Below, one piece after another: positions 11,740 to 24,200 of a stretch of 64,000 nt of DNA; position 1 is the first letter of the stretch; each line of letters starts with the position of its first letter. The DNA comes from Entoloma clypeatum (lineage: Eukaryota > Basidiomycota > Agaricomycetes > Agaricales > Entolomataceae). The position numbers were made by a program, and so were the translations under genes. Location: NCBI GenBank assembly GCA_963565915.1, contig OY751485.1:372001-436000 (forward strand), read 5' to 3'. The notes beneath the pieces are model-generated. The model was not told the DNA's origin and ran no database searches. It saw nothing but the letters and a program-made list of their open reading frames with translations.

Positions 11740-13771
11740 GTCAGGCGTATAACGAACGGCAAGCATCGAAAAACATACGTCACGAAAGTCTGCAAAAGGA
11801 AGAATCGGTATACTATCGCCTGTGCGAAAGAACCTTCATCGGCTCATCAGCACTCCGCGGGGCCTGACGGTAGTGGCCAAAAAGACGAGGGAAAGTAAGA
11901 AGCAGCAAGGAGAGTCATGCGTTTTTCCTCTCCTCGGAATCCATTTCCTGGTCGATAGAATGGTCAGAGTAAGCCTGGGCGGGAGAACGAAGGAACGTGA
12001 CGGACTTGGCTAGTCATTCATGGTGCTCAGCTTCTCAACGGAAACACCACCACCAAATAAGACTCCTGCGGAGACCTGGGGTTGTTTTTGTCTTTGAGAT
12101 TGAGGAACAGGGTGCGGATCTTGGACTTGTAGTCGGCGTTCGTCCCGCCGAAGTTCCGAGTTCGACTTTACGAGAAATCGGTCTTTCCAGGCGGTTCCCA
12201 CCAACTTTTTCGGCATACAATCTATCATGCTCAGCGGTGATCGCCGGCGGAGTCTGAAAACGTTCATTGTTTGTTCATTGTTTCATTGTTTCGCTGCTCG
12301 CCACGGGCGACAGCCACAAGTATAATAATTCGGCACATTTCAAAGAATATCATATTTGATATTCGCATTACATTAACACCTCGTACTTAGTCCAAGCTAT
12401 CTCCCGTATTGACTTGCTCCCTTTCGCCATCAACCCCAGTGAAAATCGGGTCACGTGGGAGTGGGTTTTCTCAGGGCTATTTTTGGTTTGATCTTGCCTA
12501 ACTTGGTTTAAATCAGTCTGAATGGGAAATTTGATTTGATCGACAGCGAGTCCAACTTTAAGGGTTTGAGAGGGTTTGAGTCAGAATAATCTGGAAATTC
12601 AACCATCAATTCCCACAGGTTCCCACTCAATTCCCCTGGTTTGACAGATTTTAACTGAATCACCCCTGAAAAAACCTGAGCAAACCGGATCACATCCTGC
12701 TTGTTTCCCAAATTTTCCAGGTTATCCTGACTCAAACCCTTAAAGTTGGACTCGCTGTCAATCAAATCAAATTTCACATTCAGACTGATTTAAACCAAGT
12801 TAGGCAAGATCAAACCAAAAATAGCCCTGAGAAAACCCACTCCCACGCGACCCGATTTTCACTGGGCATCAACAATCATGTTCCGGGGCTTGGCTAAGGC
12901 AACTGCGGCTATTTATGTGTGTACGTGATCCGATGGTTCACGCATTCACGGGCTGAAGGAGAAATTGTCGGGCGTTGTCACCAAGTCATCACATTTCAGA
13001 CTCTTGATTGTTAATATATGGATTTTTTCATCTACCTTTACGGGGATGGGGGATAGATGGTACCGGCGGGATGGTCAACAGCCGAACTCGGAAATTGCCG
13101 TGCTCAGTTGGTAAGAACCGCTCTACAGCTGAAGGAGAGCATTTGTCATTTCGGGGGGCCTTGATGAACGAAAAGTAGGCTCATGAGCATTGGCATCGCA
13201 GACAAGTCCATCGTAGAGAAGCTCAACACACTTGTCTCGTGTACCATCGCCACCTTGACCTTGACGCCGTCAATCTTGGCGGTGCGAACAATGTTTTGTG
13301 GCAGTTGGCGGCGTCGGCATCCCGGCTGGGCTTATCATTACATGAAATGCTGAGTGGTGAAATGGGGGGGGTAATCAGGAGGCTGCGAGCAGAACGCACG
13401 TTTACCTTTTCAGTTGTCCTTTGCCTCCTCCAGCGCTCAACTTGTCTTTCTCCACCTCTTCCATTTCTTTACGAGATCTTTCGCGAAGTCTAACACATCT
13501 TTCAACGCATGCTGACGAAGTTTACTGACAGCTAGTCCAGGGATCGAAGTGGGAAAAAAAAAGGGAGCAACGGTTTACCCCAAGTATTGCGTCACTGATT
13601 TGAGAAATTCTGTTTCAATAATGTCCCCGAAATGGCGACGATCAGATATCCTGCCAACAGAAAGTGACAATCAGAAATCGACAAAGATGACGGGATTTAC
13701 GGTCTTACCAGAGGATTCTGCGTGGCTTGAATCTGTTTAATGAGTTCCTTCAACTCTGTTGCATCCGAAAT
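11740..13771 (-). pseudogene. TFIIS (transcript elongation factor S-II) relic, copy A
   Basis: Reading the minus strand, exon 1 encodes SDATELKELIKQIQAT and a splice donor, but the start codon is ATT (13,771-13,769) where ATG is expected. Pieces of the LW domain follow: an ILxTL segment, then GLAV-KLR-H near 13,500. The central domain is represented by TNADYKSKIRTLFLNLKDKNN and SVEKLSTMND near 12,020-12,160, interrupted by frame changes. EMDSEERKN follows near 11,970, then RSADEPM of the zinc ribbon near 11,840. Recognisable intron borders remain, so this was copied as DNA, not from mRNA. About 0.94 kb is inserted between the N-terminal and central regions. It cannot make a functional factor. 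Confidence 0.75.
12435..12866. mobile_element. Palindromic MITE with 7-bp target duplication
   Basis: The arms (about 12,435-12,578 and 12,728-12,866) are long imperfect inverted repeats that begin CCCAGTGAAAATCGGGTC and end with its reverse complement. CATCAAC directly flanks both ends (12,428-12,434 and 12,867-12,873). There is no coding capacity. An 8-bp duplication with one mismatch (hAT type) is also possible. It lies inside the extra sequence found in copy A of the duplication and absent from copy B. Confidence 0.75.
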
Positions 13772-14279
13772 GTGGCAATCCTCAACTACAGGGGTTCAGG
13801 TACGCTCGCAACGCTGTTGGTGGGTGGTGGTGGTCAGGCCGGTCAAGGGCCAAAGGGGAAAAGGGCCTCAGTGCGAAATACGACCAAACAACCTCCTCGC
13901 TGCATTGAACGGCCTTCACGGAAACTCTGATTGAACAGAACACAAATCCCAGAACTACATCCAGTGCAGAGAATACATCAGCAAAACCTGGAGATGCTGG
14001 GGAGTGTCCAGAGTGCTCTGGAGCTTCATAGCGCTGTAGCGAAGGGTTATGATTTGAGAGCGCTCTGTAGCAACCTGCCATCACTCTATAGTGCTACAGA
14101 GCAACCTCTCATGACTATGGATCACTACAGACTGTATTTCTTCAGTGCTATGAATTGCCATAATATTGGCTCATTCATTGGATTCACTTGTAACACATGA
14201 AAGTTGTAGTATCAAAAATCGATTCCATTTAAAAGCAAATTCTACAAGGCTACGAAACTGAAAAGGGATTGAGCCAAAC
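13772..14279. other. Spacer with short CTATAG/GCTGTAGC-type repeats
   Basis: No gene. Around 14,020-14,150 there are repeated motifs such as CATAGCGCTGTAGC and CTATAGTGCTACAGAG, with partly palindromic arrangement. They resemble the small repeats near 37.1 kb and 59.3 kb. Confidence 0.4.
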
Positions 14280-15031
14280 CCAACAAGTCCCCCCCGCCTC
14301 ACACATCCCTCAACGATGCGTTGCCGGGCATCCCTCGCCAGGCATTGCCACGTCCCCTCGAGGTATTTGCATGTCCCATCAGAGAAGAGTCCCCCCACCC
14401 CAAGCATCCCTCGGCAGTGCGTTGTCACGTTTGCTCGCGCCCTATTCGCATGTCCTGCCCTTCGCCGCGCCATTTTAGCTGTGGCCGTCTCAGTACCCCT
14501 CCCCACCGCCGTCGTGTTCCCCGTTAGTGTGATGGGCATGGCAGAGCAGGGTGCTGTCCCCCACCCCATGCATCCCTCGCCATGTCCCCTCACGCTATCC
14601 AGCCGTCTTAGGCATGTCCCGCCCCATGCGTCCCTCGGCAGGTGTGGCCACGTTCCCTCGCGCCCTCGCATGTCCTGCCGTTTTCGTGCATATCCCGCTC
14701 TTTTTCCCGCTGTTTTCGTGCATGTCTCGCCCCACGCGTCCCTCAGCAGGTGTGGCCACATTCGCTCGCACCCTCGCATGTTCTCGTGCATGTCCCGCAC
14801 TTCGCCCCGCTGTTCGTCTGCTGTGGCTGTTGCAGTAGGCCTCCCCCCCACCGTTGCCCACCGCCGTCGTGTTCTGTCAGTATGTGTGGTATGTGGCACA
14901 GCAGGGTGCTCACTGGTAATGCGGCCTGCATGGCCGTCATGTGAACAGAGAGAGGAGGGGCCGACAAGGAGGATGGGGGGGAGGGAGCAGATGCGACTCA
15001 CGCGAGGGAAGGAGGTGATGGAGGGAGTTAA
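14280..15031 (+). repeat. GC-rich palindromic repeat, left arm
   Basis: C-rich sequence built of imperfect units of about 125 bases (CATGTCCCGCCCC, GTGTGGCCAC, CCTCGCGCCCTCGCATG). Its reverse complement occurs at 31,199-31,441, 31,913-32,191 and 36,752-36,900. Long frames run through it on both strands (276 and 287 codons), but their content follows the repeat and shows no family. I treat them as non-coding. It ends at GGAGTTAA, where the retroelement composite is inserted. Confidence 0.75.
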
Positions 15032-15538
15032 TGTTATGGCGATAGCCTACAACAACAAGTCCAAGAATCGGATCACGTGGGTTCGAACTGGTTCCACAAC
15101 AAGTCCCTCAATAGGTCGACTTGGTCAAGGTCAGCGAGTTCCTCAGAAGGACGACTCGGTTCAGGTTCAGCAGAGCTAAGTCCTCGTAAGGCACTTAGTT
15201 GGAGAGCGTTCGAAGGAATAGACAAGTAAGCGTTGTTTGTGTTGAGGCGATGCTAAGTCAAACGACGTCGCGAGCCCAAACTTAGGAACGAAGTGGAAAG
15301 ATGATAAGAGAACTGTATTGCCAAGAGACCCAGCGGGAATCTCAAGAGAACAAGCTATCGAATACAAGTGAAAGTACCCTACTTATATATGTAAATTCCA
15401 TGAGGCTGCGTTGTGGCAGCGTCATGCTGCGCGATAATGATAAGATGTCCTCATGTACGATATGATGTAGATAAGATAAGATCGAGATAAGATAAGATAA
15501 AGTGAAAAGTGAAAATACGATCATAACATTACCCCCTT
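15032..15538 (-). repeat. LTR of pol B unit (3' LTR of composite)
   Basis: 507 bases, TGTTATGG...CATAACA. The purine-rich tract (read on minus, GAAAGGGGGT) lies directly beside it at 15,541-15,550, which marks it as a 3' LTR in minus orientation. Its lower-coordinate 200 bases (R-U5) match the LTRs at 19,516 and 30,536. The remaining U3 part is different, so it belongs to another LTR subfamily. A minus-strand TATATAAG near 15,395 is its likely TATA box. Confidence 0.8.
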
Positions 15539-15539
15539 T

Positions 15540-18500
15540 CTAGATCTCGACTTCCAGGCGAGATATGATGTCGTCCGGGGTGTCCGTGAAATTCTCATAT
15601 GGTTTAAATTCCAATCCTTCAAAGATGTTTGCGCGTAAGCGCCGGGGTGCATTCGGGTTTAATTTGAAGAAGTCCTCCACCGCTTCCTTGGCATGTTCTA
15701 GGTGATCCTTGGGTTCCCATGTGTTGTAGTCCTGAGTCAGACCCTCCCATTGCACTAAATATTCCAGCTTTTCTCTCTTCAACCTTGAGTCAATAACTTT
15801 CGCGACATCGTACTCCTCTTCGCCATTGATAACTATCGGGTTTGGTGTCTGCACCCTTTGTGATATAAATAGTGGTTCCTTAAATAATCGGACTCGTGAT
15901 ACATTGATGACCGGGTGGATTTTCCAAGTTTTCGGTAATTTAAGTTCTACAGCGTGTGACGAAATGATTTTGGTTATGGTATAGGGTCCAATCCATCGTT
16001 CGGCAAGTTTCTTTAAGGGTCGGTTCAACTTCAGGTCTTTAGTCGATAACCAAACTTTGTTGCCAACTTTGTAAACTGGTGCATCACCCCGTTTCAGGTT
16101 CGCATACCGTTCCATCTCTTCTCGTGCTTTTACTAGCGCCGCTTCCGCTTCCTCATGAATCTTCTTCATTCGCTCCACGAATTCTTTTGCCGGTTCTGAC
16201 TTTTCTGCCCTCCGAGGTTCTACGCCCATCCTAGGGTTAAACCCATAATTTACATAGAATGGCGAAAACTGAGTTGCCGTGTGAATTTTATTATTATAGG
16301 CGAACTCCGCGGTTGCCATCCATTCGGGCCAATCTGTTTGCCGATGGGAAATAAATGATCTTAGATATTGCTCCAACTCCTGGTTGATGCGTTCCGTCTG
16401 TCCGTCTGTTTGCGGATGATACGCCGTTGATAATTTAGTTGTGATCCCCAATATTTTATTTAGTTCCTTCATAAATATTGCCGCAAATTGTGGTCCTCGG
16501 TCTGACGTTAACGATTCTGGCAGCCCATGAAGTTTCCAGACTTCGTCCCGATATAGTTTAGCTAATCCTTCTGCTGAGACTTCATCGCGTGTTTTGATAA
16601 AGTGTGATTGCTTTGTCGATCTGCAAGCCACGACTAATACTGCGTTGTACCCCTGAGCTTCTGGGAGTCCTACAATAAAATCTGCTGTAACATGTTTCCA
16701 TGGTCCTGCATGTTCCGTGTTTGCTTTTAATTTACCGGCTATCGGTTGAGGCACGTTTTTTGATCGTTGACATCTGTCGCAGCCCTCGACGTATGCTTTG
16801 ACCATGTTTGTAATACTAGGCCACCAATAATTACGTGTAACCAATTCCAGGGTCTTCCACTGCCCTGGGTGTCCTGCAACTGGGTTGTCGTGGTGTAATT
16901 TAATTATTTCCTCCCTAAGTTCCTGACTTTTCGGAACATAGACCTTTCCTCTATGTAACCAGAGTCCCTGCTCTTCGTGCCATTCATCTGCGCGCAATGT
17001 TTTGGTATTTGTTTTTTTTAACTCTTCCACTGCTTTCAACACTTGTTCATCAAACTCCTTGGCATCCCTGATGCGTTTTAATAGTTTACTTTCTTCTCCA
17101 TCAATAAGTATGTGACCTCGATCCATTGCTCGCAAGTGGAAGTATTCTGGTTTTAATAATGTTACGTCTTCGTTGTCATTTTCCACCCCCTTTCTATGAT
17201 CGACCCTTCTCGAAAGAGCATCCGCCTTTCCCATTGAGGTGCCAGCTTTGTGTATTAATTTAAAGTTGAAACGTGTTAGATACAACGCCCAGCGTGCTTG
17301 TCTGCGATTAAGCTTTCGTCCCTGCATGAAGTACTCGAGGTTTTTATGATCGGTCCAGATCTCGACCTCATGTTTGGCTCCTTCAAGGTGGTGTCTCCAT
17401 GCTTCCAGCGCTCGAATTATGCCCAGCATTTCTTTATCGTGTACGTCGTAATTTCGTTCCACATCATTCAATCCTTTAGATAGAAAGGCACATGGCCTCC
17501 ATTTCTCATCCTCGCATTCCATAGATAGAATTGCTCCTGTAGCAAAGTCCGATGCGTCTGATTCTACTCTCAACTTCCGATCCGGATCGGGAGATACTAA
17601 TATAGGTGCTTCCGTAAATAATTTCTTTAGCATATCAAACGCTTCCTCCTGTTCCTCTTTCCAATTCCAGATTGTTTCTTTCCTTGTTAATTTATGTAAT
17701 GGCCCTGCCACTTTAGAGAAGTCCTTGACAAATCTTTGATAGAAATTGGCCAATCCTAGAAACGACTGGACTTCTTTGACTTTCGTTGGTCTCGGCCATT
17801 GTTTGATGGCGTCTACTTTTGAAGGATCCATTCAAATTCCGTCTTTCCCCAATAATTAACCCTAAGAACTCTATTTCATCTCTGTCAAAGAAACATTTTC
17901 CTGTTTTTAAGAATAAGTCGTTTTCCCGTAATCTTTTTAGAATTTCCTCCACGATTTCACTGTGTCCTTTTTCTCCTTCAGTTGCTACCAATATATCATC
18001 AATATAGATAACTACGTCTCCTTGATCAATCAAGTCTCTAAATATGTCATTCATCATAGTTTGAAACGTGCTTGGGGAATTATTTAATCCGAAGAACATA
18101 ACTGTTGGTTCGAAGGCTCCATCTGGGGTTGTAAATGCCGCTTTCCACTCGTCTCCTTCTTTGATGCGTACATTGTTATACCCCCATCTGAGGTCCATTT
18201 TGGTAAACCTTTTCTTTCCCTTTAATTTATCGATCAATTCCGGAATCAACGGGAGTGGATAATTATTGCGAACGGTCCAGCTGTTAATGTGTCGGTAATC
18301 CTGTACCATTCGTTTCTTTCCGTCTTTTTTGGGTATAAAGAATACTGGCGAAGTTTGTGGTGATTTGGTAGGTCGAATATATCCTTTGCGTAATTGATCG
18401 TTTACGAATTCGGATACTTCTTTCCTTTCATCTGGTGACAGGGGATAGACTTTGGCTTTTTTTGGTACGAAATCTGGTTTTAAGTCTATAGCGTGATCCC

Positions 18501-19515
18501 ATGGTTTCCTGACTGGTAATCTCTCCGATGCTTTCTTTTCAAAGACTGATAGATATTTGTGATATTTCCGGGGGACGACCTGTTCCGCCGGTACTTCATC
18601 TGAGGGTTCTCCTTTAGCTGCCCTGAGCATGTGGATTACTTCCTCCTGCACTTCTTCCTCATTTCCTTCTACTACTTCTTCCATTCTTCCACCCCATTTG
18701 GTCCTTGCAGTTTTATTTAAGTAACGTGTTCGACGCATGCCACATTCTTCTGGACATCTTGATAATTTAATTTCCGCTTTTTCCCAATCAATTTCTGGAT
18801 TATGACGTTTCAGCCAAGTATGTCCAACGATAATTTTAGCTTTTCCTAGGTTGCATGCTTCAAACACTGCTATCTCCACGTGTCCTTTATACCGCATAGC
18901 CATGATTGCTTCATGCGTGATCGAACCTCTTTGGTTAAGCGTGCCATCAACGTTGTAGACCCGAATGGGGAAAGGTAGTTCTCTGAATTTAATGTTGTTT
19001 CTTTTGGCAAAGTCCAGATCTATGAACATCCCTGTTGCTCCTGGCCATCCTGCAGGATGACGCCAAGGTTCCTGCGGGGAGTGAGCGCGTCCGTGTGCGT
19101 GAATCTCATAACCCACGTAGTCAGGTTCGTTGGTGAGATCGATAGGAGTCTGGGATGATGAACCATGCCCTAACGGGATAGACATGATGGTGCGTGTGGT
19201 TTTTCTTCTGGAGCGTTTAACAACTCCATAGGATTTCTTTTTTCCTTTGATGTCGATCTTGGCGTCAGAAAGGCTTTGGTCGCTGGTCAAGGGTGACGTG
19301 GATTCGGTAGGGGAAGGGGTGCTCGGGGGGTCAGGGTTTGTGACGACAAGGGGGACCGGGTCAGGGATGGGGGTCGGTTCAGGGGTGGTGGCAAGATCAG
19401 GGAGGGGAGTGGTCAGGATAGGGTTTTCTGCAGATGGGTCTAGGAGCGTGACGTCGGGGGTGTTCGTGCGGTTATGGAACAACCTTGCAAACTGTTGGTA
19501 GACACCTCGGTCTAC
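15540..19515 (-). pseudogene. Ty3/gypsy pol B with chromodomain, broken
   Basis: Two overlapping frames (19,482-17,713 and 17,831-15,540) are one polyprotein split by a frameshift plus a TGA near 17,835. Order: Pro/Thr-rich linker, protease region, reverse transcriptase ([35 protein letters not shown]), RNase H (ESDASDFATGAIL, DHKNLEYF, DALSRR), integrase zinc finger (HPGQWKTLELV, CDRCQ), DDE core ([28 protein letters not shown]) and a chromodomain (YLVQWEGL, NTWEP). The protease reads [14 protein letters not shown], where the catalytic D-S-G is replaced by W-P-G. The upstream end is cut at 19,515 by an LTR of another unit. Confidence 0.85.
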
Positions 19516-20071
19516 TGTTACACTTTTTCACCCTTTTCCTATGCACCTTCACGCGACCCCTCAACCCTTGATCCCCATCACACCCCGTTTCACTCAACTC
19601 CGACGACCCTGGGACACGTGCCCCCTCTATCAGCGCTATGACTCACAATGACTCGGACCATTCTCCTTTTAGATACATTTTCACTAGTTATCTCTGACTC
19701 ATGGCCTTGAGGCCTTATCTCTGACTCCTATGCCACAGCCCCCTTGAAACATCTATCTAACCAATGGCTTATTTAGCTCCTGCACAGCACATACTTATTT
19801 ATAGCTATAGGATAACGTATATAAGACCTGTAACCTTAGAGTAGAGGTCCTTAGCTTGACCTAGGCAAACAACGCTTACTTGTCTATCACTTCGAACGCT
19901 CTCCAACTAAGTGCCTTGCGAGGACTTAGCTCTGCTTGACCCGAACCGAGTCGTCCTTCTGAGGAACTCGCTGATTGACCAAGTCGACCTATTGAGGGAC
20001 TTGTTGTGGAACCAGTTCGAACCCACGTGATCCGATCCTTGGACTTGTTGTTGTAGGCTATCGCCGTAACA
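19516..20071 (+). repeat. LTR of inverted unit (plus strand)
   Basis: 556 bases, TGTTACAC...CGTAACA. TATATAAG at 19,818-19,825 is the likely TATA box, placing transcript start near 19,850. From about 19,690 to its end it is almost identical to the LTR at 30,536-31,093. The first 175 bases differ at roughly one base in ten. It lacks a matching 3' LTR. Confidence 0.8.
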
Positions 20072-20073
20072 AA

Positions 20074-20083
20074 AGGTCAAGCT
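20074..20083 (+). promoter_or_regulatory. Putative self-priming primer-binding site
   Basis: AGGTCAAGCT starts two bases after the LTR. It is the exact reverse complement of AGCTTGACCT at 19,853-19,862, which lies about 30 bases after the TATA box, i.e. at the expected 5' end of the element's RNA. Tf1/sushi-type elements prime reverse transcription by folding their own 5' end in this way. The same pair is present in the mirror unit at the right end. Confidence 0.6.
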
Positions 20084-20365
20084 GATCAACATCGTCAACC
20101 CACCGCGGTTTTAGACGCAAAGATTCCTCCCCGACGATCCACCTTTGGAGTCCCGTCCGACTCAGAAGACGAACAGGAGTTCGTTGACGCACCTATCACA
20201 CCACGACCACCGCCGACACCGTACAGAAGAGTAACCTCCTCTTTCGTACCAGTCAACCCCACATCACCCTCTTACCTCTCCCCGAGACGAAACCCACCGC
20301 CGCCAGCTGCTGCTGTTGCTGCACCCAGACCAACCCCAGACACCCCGAAGACACCACTTGTAGAA

Positions 20366-21268
20366 ATGGCTTCTCAAGTAAGGACCCCAGAAAAAGAAAT
20401 TAAGATCAGCCCGCCGGCAATCTTCAATGGAGATAGAAGGAAACTATCTGAATTTTTGTTCGACACGAACCTGTACCTGGAGATGAACGATGATGTTTAC
20501 AACTCCGACAAGAAGAAGATCCTTTTCACTGTCTCATACATGAAAGGAGGAACAGCCGGACCTTGGAAAGAGTCCTGGCACAGAGATATTTCCACCACCG
20601 GAGTATCTGTGTACCCGAAATACGCGGACTTCATCAAAAAACTGAGGAAGTCGTTCTCACCAGTTGACAAGGAAGGAGATGCGTTGACAATGATGAAAAC
20701 GCAGAAAATGGAAGGCATGACAGCCGATGAATACGTCGAAAAGTTCAAGTTATGGGCTGCGGAGAGTCTGATCAAGGATGATCGGTCTCTCAAAGACTAC
20801 TTCATGGAGGCGTTACCACACGCGCTCCGAGACAAGATCTTGGGCCTTGATAAGGTCCCAGGAACGATTGACGAATGGTACACCACGGCGTCCAGATTGG
20901 ACAACCAGTGGAGAAGGGCCAAGGCAGTAGCTTTAAGACTTAGACCCGATGGGGGAAAGAAGAAGTTCAAAGTGAACTATAACCCCACACCCTGAAACGC
21001 GCATTACGCCCCAGACCCTAATGCCATGGACATTGATCAGCTGACCGCCGAAGAAAGAGACGACCATTTCAAAAAAGGGTTGTGCTTCGTCTGCCACCAG
21101 GCAGGACATTGTGCTGATGCACACAAAGGAGGAAAGACCCCAGTTGCGAACAATACATTCAAAAAAGCTTCCGATGCATATGCCCATATCCGAGGCATTT
21201 TCAAGGACTTACCAAATGAGGAACAAGACGCCTTGATCTCCGAAATGGAGAAACAGGGTTTTCAATAA
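20366..21268 (+). pseudogene. Ty3/gypsy gag, plus unit, with internal stop
   Basis: One continuous frame of about 300 codons interrupted by TGA at 20,993-20,995. The N-terminal part has the retrotransposon gag core (FNGDRRKLSEFL, LFTVSYMKGGTAGPW, YPKYADFIKKLRKSF, DEYVEKFKLWA). After the stop comes a knuckle of the form C-x2-C-x4-H-x4-H (CFVCHQAGHCADAH), where the last Cys of the usual CCHC is His. The mirror unit has the same stop. Confidence 0.85.
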
Positions 21269-21282
21269 AACGGCCTGTACCG

Positions 21283-24200
21283 ATGTCAGCCCCCGCTCAG
21301 TTTTCAATCTCCTTATCCCCTGTAATTGTAGCCGACATGAATGACAAATCTTTTTCGATTCCCATTTCAATGTCAGGAGAAGGAGAAAGCATCAATGAAA
21401 GACTAAAGATAAACGCCCTGATAGACTCAGGAGCAGGAGGAACCTTCTTGGACCAGAAGTTCGCCACAGCTAACCGAATGGAGCTTATCCTGCTACTAAA
21501 GCCCATTCGTGTGTTCAATGTGGATGGAACGAGGAACAAAGAAGGGACAATCACCCATTGTACATGGAAGAAGATCTGGATTGATGACAAAGAACTCGAC
21601 ATCAGGTTCTTGGTCACCAGACTTGGAAAAGAAACCGCCATTTTGGGGTTACCATGGTTGAAACAATACAACCCGAAGATTGATTGGGAAAGAGGAACCT
21701 TGGATATTGAAACTATCAGGTTCAAGAAGACCCTGGCAGGGGTCATGAGGAAAAAATTTGACGAGCTCTTGGCGTCAAAGAACAAGAAACCCATTGCTAT
21801 TGCAGCATGGATGAAAGAAGAACCTAAACAGAGGATCTTCGCAACGATAGAAGAAATTGATGATGAAGAGACCCTTAAACCAAAAAAGGAGGCTCTACCG
21901 GCAAACGGACCTATCTTGAAAAGGATAGATGAAGAATCAGACAATGACCTAGACCTCTTCAGGACATATGTCACTACGGACGAACCCATTGAGGATATTT
22001 GGATCCAAGCCAAAACCTCAATCTCCCAGAAACTCTCACACAACACGGACACCACAGACAAACTGAAGAAAGAACTACCAGAACGGTACAATCAGTATCA
22101 GAAGGTGTTCGAGAAAACGGCCTCTGAGAGATTACCGGAACATAAACCATGGGACCACGCAATTGACTTAAAACCGGACTTCACCCCGAAAGACTGCAAG
22201 GTTTATCCTTTGTCACCGGAAGAACAAACTAAATTGGACAAATTCCTTGATGAGAACCTTCGAAAGGGGTACATCAGACCCTCGAAATCACCAATGGCAT
22301 CACCTTTTTTCTTCGTGGCTAAAAAGGACTCGGATAAACTCAGACCCTGTCAGGACTATCGGCGATTGAATGAGGGAACAGTGAAGAACACATACCCGTT
22401 GCCCCTGGTCGGAGATTTATTGGACAAACTGAAAGGAGCAAAGGTCTTTACCAAACTGGACATGCGTTGGGGATAAAACAATGTACGAATCAAACCTGGC
22501 GATGAATGGAAGGCTGCATTCAAAACCAATTGAGGGTTATACGAACCCTTGGTTGCCTTCTTTGGACTGGCAGGCATGCCACCCACGTTTCAGGCGATGA
22601 TGAACGAAATCTTCAAGGAAGAACTCGAAGAAGGATGGTTGCTCATTTATTTGGACGACATCTTCATCTTCTCGGTCAATGACGAAATCGACACCGAACG
22701 GACGCTCCGCGTACTAAGAAAAATGATAGAGAATGACCTCTATCTCAACCTGGAAAAATGCGAATTTGGAGTCAGGCAGTGCGAATACCTCGGACTGATT
22801 ATCAAAGAAAACGAAATCACGATGGACCCCTTTAAACTATCGGGAATAGCAAAATGGCCGGAACCCGTGACCGTGAAACAAGTCAGATCCTTCCTTGGAT
22901 TCGGAAACTTCTATCGAAGATTTATCAGACACTACTCGGACATTGCCAAACTCCTGAATGATCTGACCAAAAAGGATCTAGAGTGGGAATGGAATGAAGA
23001 CTGCCAGACGGCATTTGACACATTAAAGGACAAATTCGCGGAATCACCGGTACTGTTAATGCCAGACACTGGCAAGCCATTCATCATAGAATCTGATGCA
23101 TCCAAATGGGCGACAGGAGCAGTACTGCGCCAGCAAGATGTAAATGGAGACTGGCACCCCTGCGGATATATGTCGCACTCGTTCTCTGCGGCAGAACGGA
23201 ACTATGAGATCTATGATCGGGAACTTTTGGGAGTTATCCGATCACTGGAAACCTGGAGGCATTACCTCCTTGGATCACCGTTTCCAACAGTTGTTCTATC
23301 AGATCACAAGAATTTGACGTATTACCGGGAACCCCAGAAATTGAACAGACGACAAGCACGGTGGAGATTGTATCTCTCCGAGTTTGAACTCAAACTAGTA
23401 CACACCCCAGGATCAAAGATGATCCAGTCTGATGCCTTGTCAAGGCGACCGGACCATATACCCGAAGAAGACATGGATAATGAAGACGTTATCATTTTGC
23501 CAAATGACATTTTCGTCAAAACAGTGGACCTTGAGCTACAGGGAGATATCCTAAAAGCAACTGAGAACGATGAGCTTTTCTCAAAAGCCATCACCGCCCT
23601 AAAAGAATCGGGAACCCCACCGATTAAATCCCATTTATCAGAATGGAGAACAGAAGACGGAATATTATTCTTCTGTGACAGATGTTACGTACCGCCAAAT
23701 GAGACTCTGCGTCGGGAAATAACGAAACGATACCACGATTCCCTACCAAGTGGACATCCAGGACATCTAAAAACCCTGGAACTGGTCAGAAGAAACTATT
23801 GGTGGCCAGGAATGTACGTGTTTGTCAAGAATTATGTTGGAGGATGTGCAACCTGCCAACAAATGAAAGTCAACACACACCCCACAAACCCTGGATTGAT
23901 GCCAATCAAAGCACAAAAGGACGCTAGACCATTCTCCCAGACAACGATCGACTTCATCACGGACCTACCCGAGAGCAACGGGTTTGACAGTATCATGGTC
24001 GTAGTAGACCATGGTTCTACGAAGGGGGTAATTTCCATCCCTTGCACGAAAACCACCGACGCGACCCTTACCGCCAAACTTTATTTGGACAACGTGTACC
24101 GAAGATTCGGACTCCCAGACTCTATTCTGTCTGACAGAGGGCCGCAGTTCGCCTCTCAGGTCTTCAGAGAACTAGGGCGACTCCTAGGGATCAAACTGAT

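Larger units (their letters stand above)
10370..13740. repeat. Segmental duplication, copy A
   Basis: Matches 39,124-41,485 in the same orientation and order: Hsp70 fragment, secreted-protein gene, TFIIS relic. Copy A carries about 0.94 kb not present in copy B (roughly 12,166-13,105), including a palindromic MITE. Copy B keeps about 37 bases that copy A has lost beside the shared GGTAAGAACCGCT at 13,106. Many single-base differences show that the duplication is not very recent. Confidence 0.85.

Noticed and set aside
15060..15120. GGGTTCGAACTGGTTCC in the LTRs as a tRNA-derived sequence
   Set aside because: There is no cloverleaf; it is part of the LTR R-U5 shared by all three LTRs and has no A-box at the right distance.
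14171..15179. Long overlapping open frames (276 codons minus, 287 codons plus)
   Set aside because: They lie entirely within the GC-rich tandem/palindromic repeat, on both strands, and repeat the same short peptide phrases. Composition explains them.
21297..22091. 264-codon minus frame opposite pol A (and 254 codons at 28,546-29,310)
   Set aside because: It is the antisense shadow of the protease/RT region, present in both mirror units with no motif of its own.
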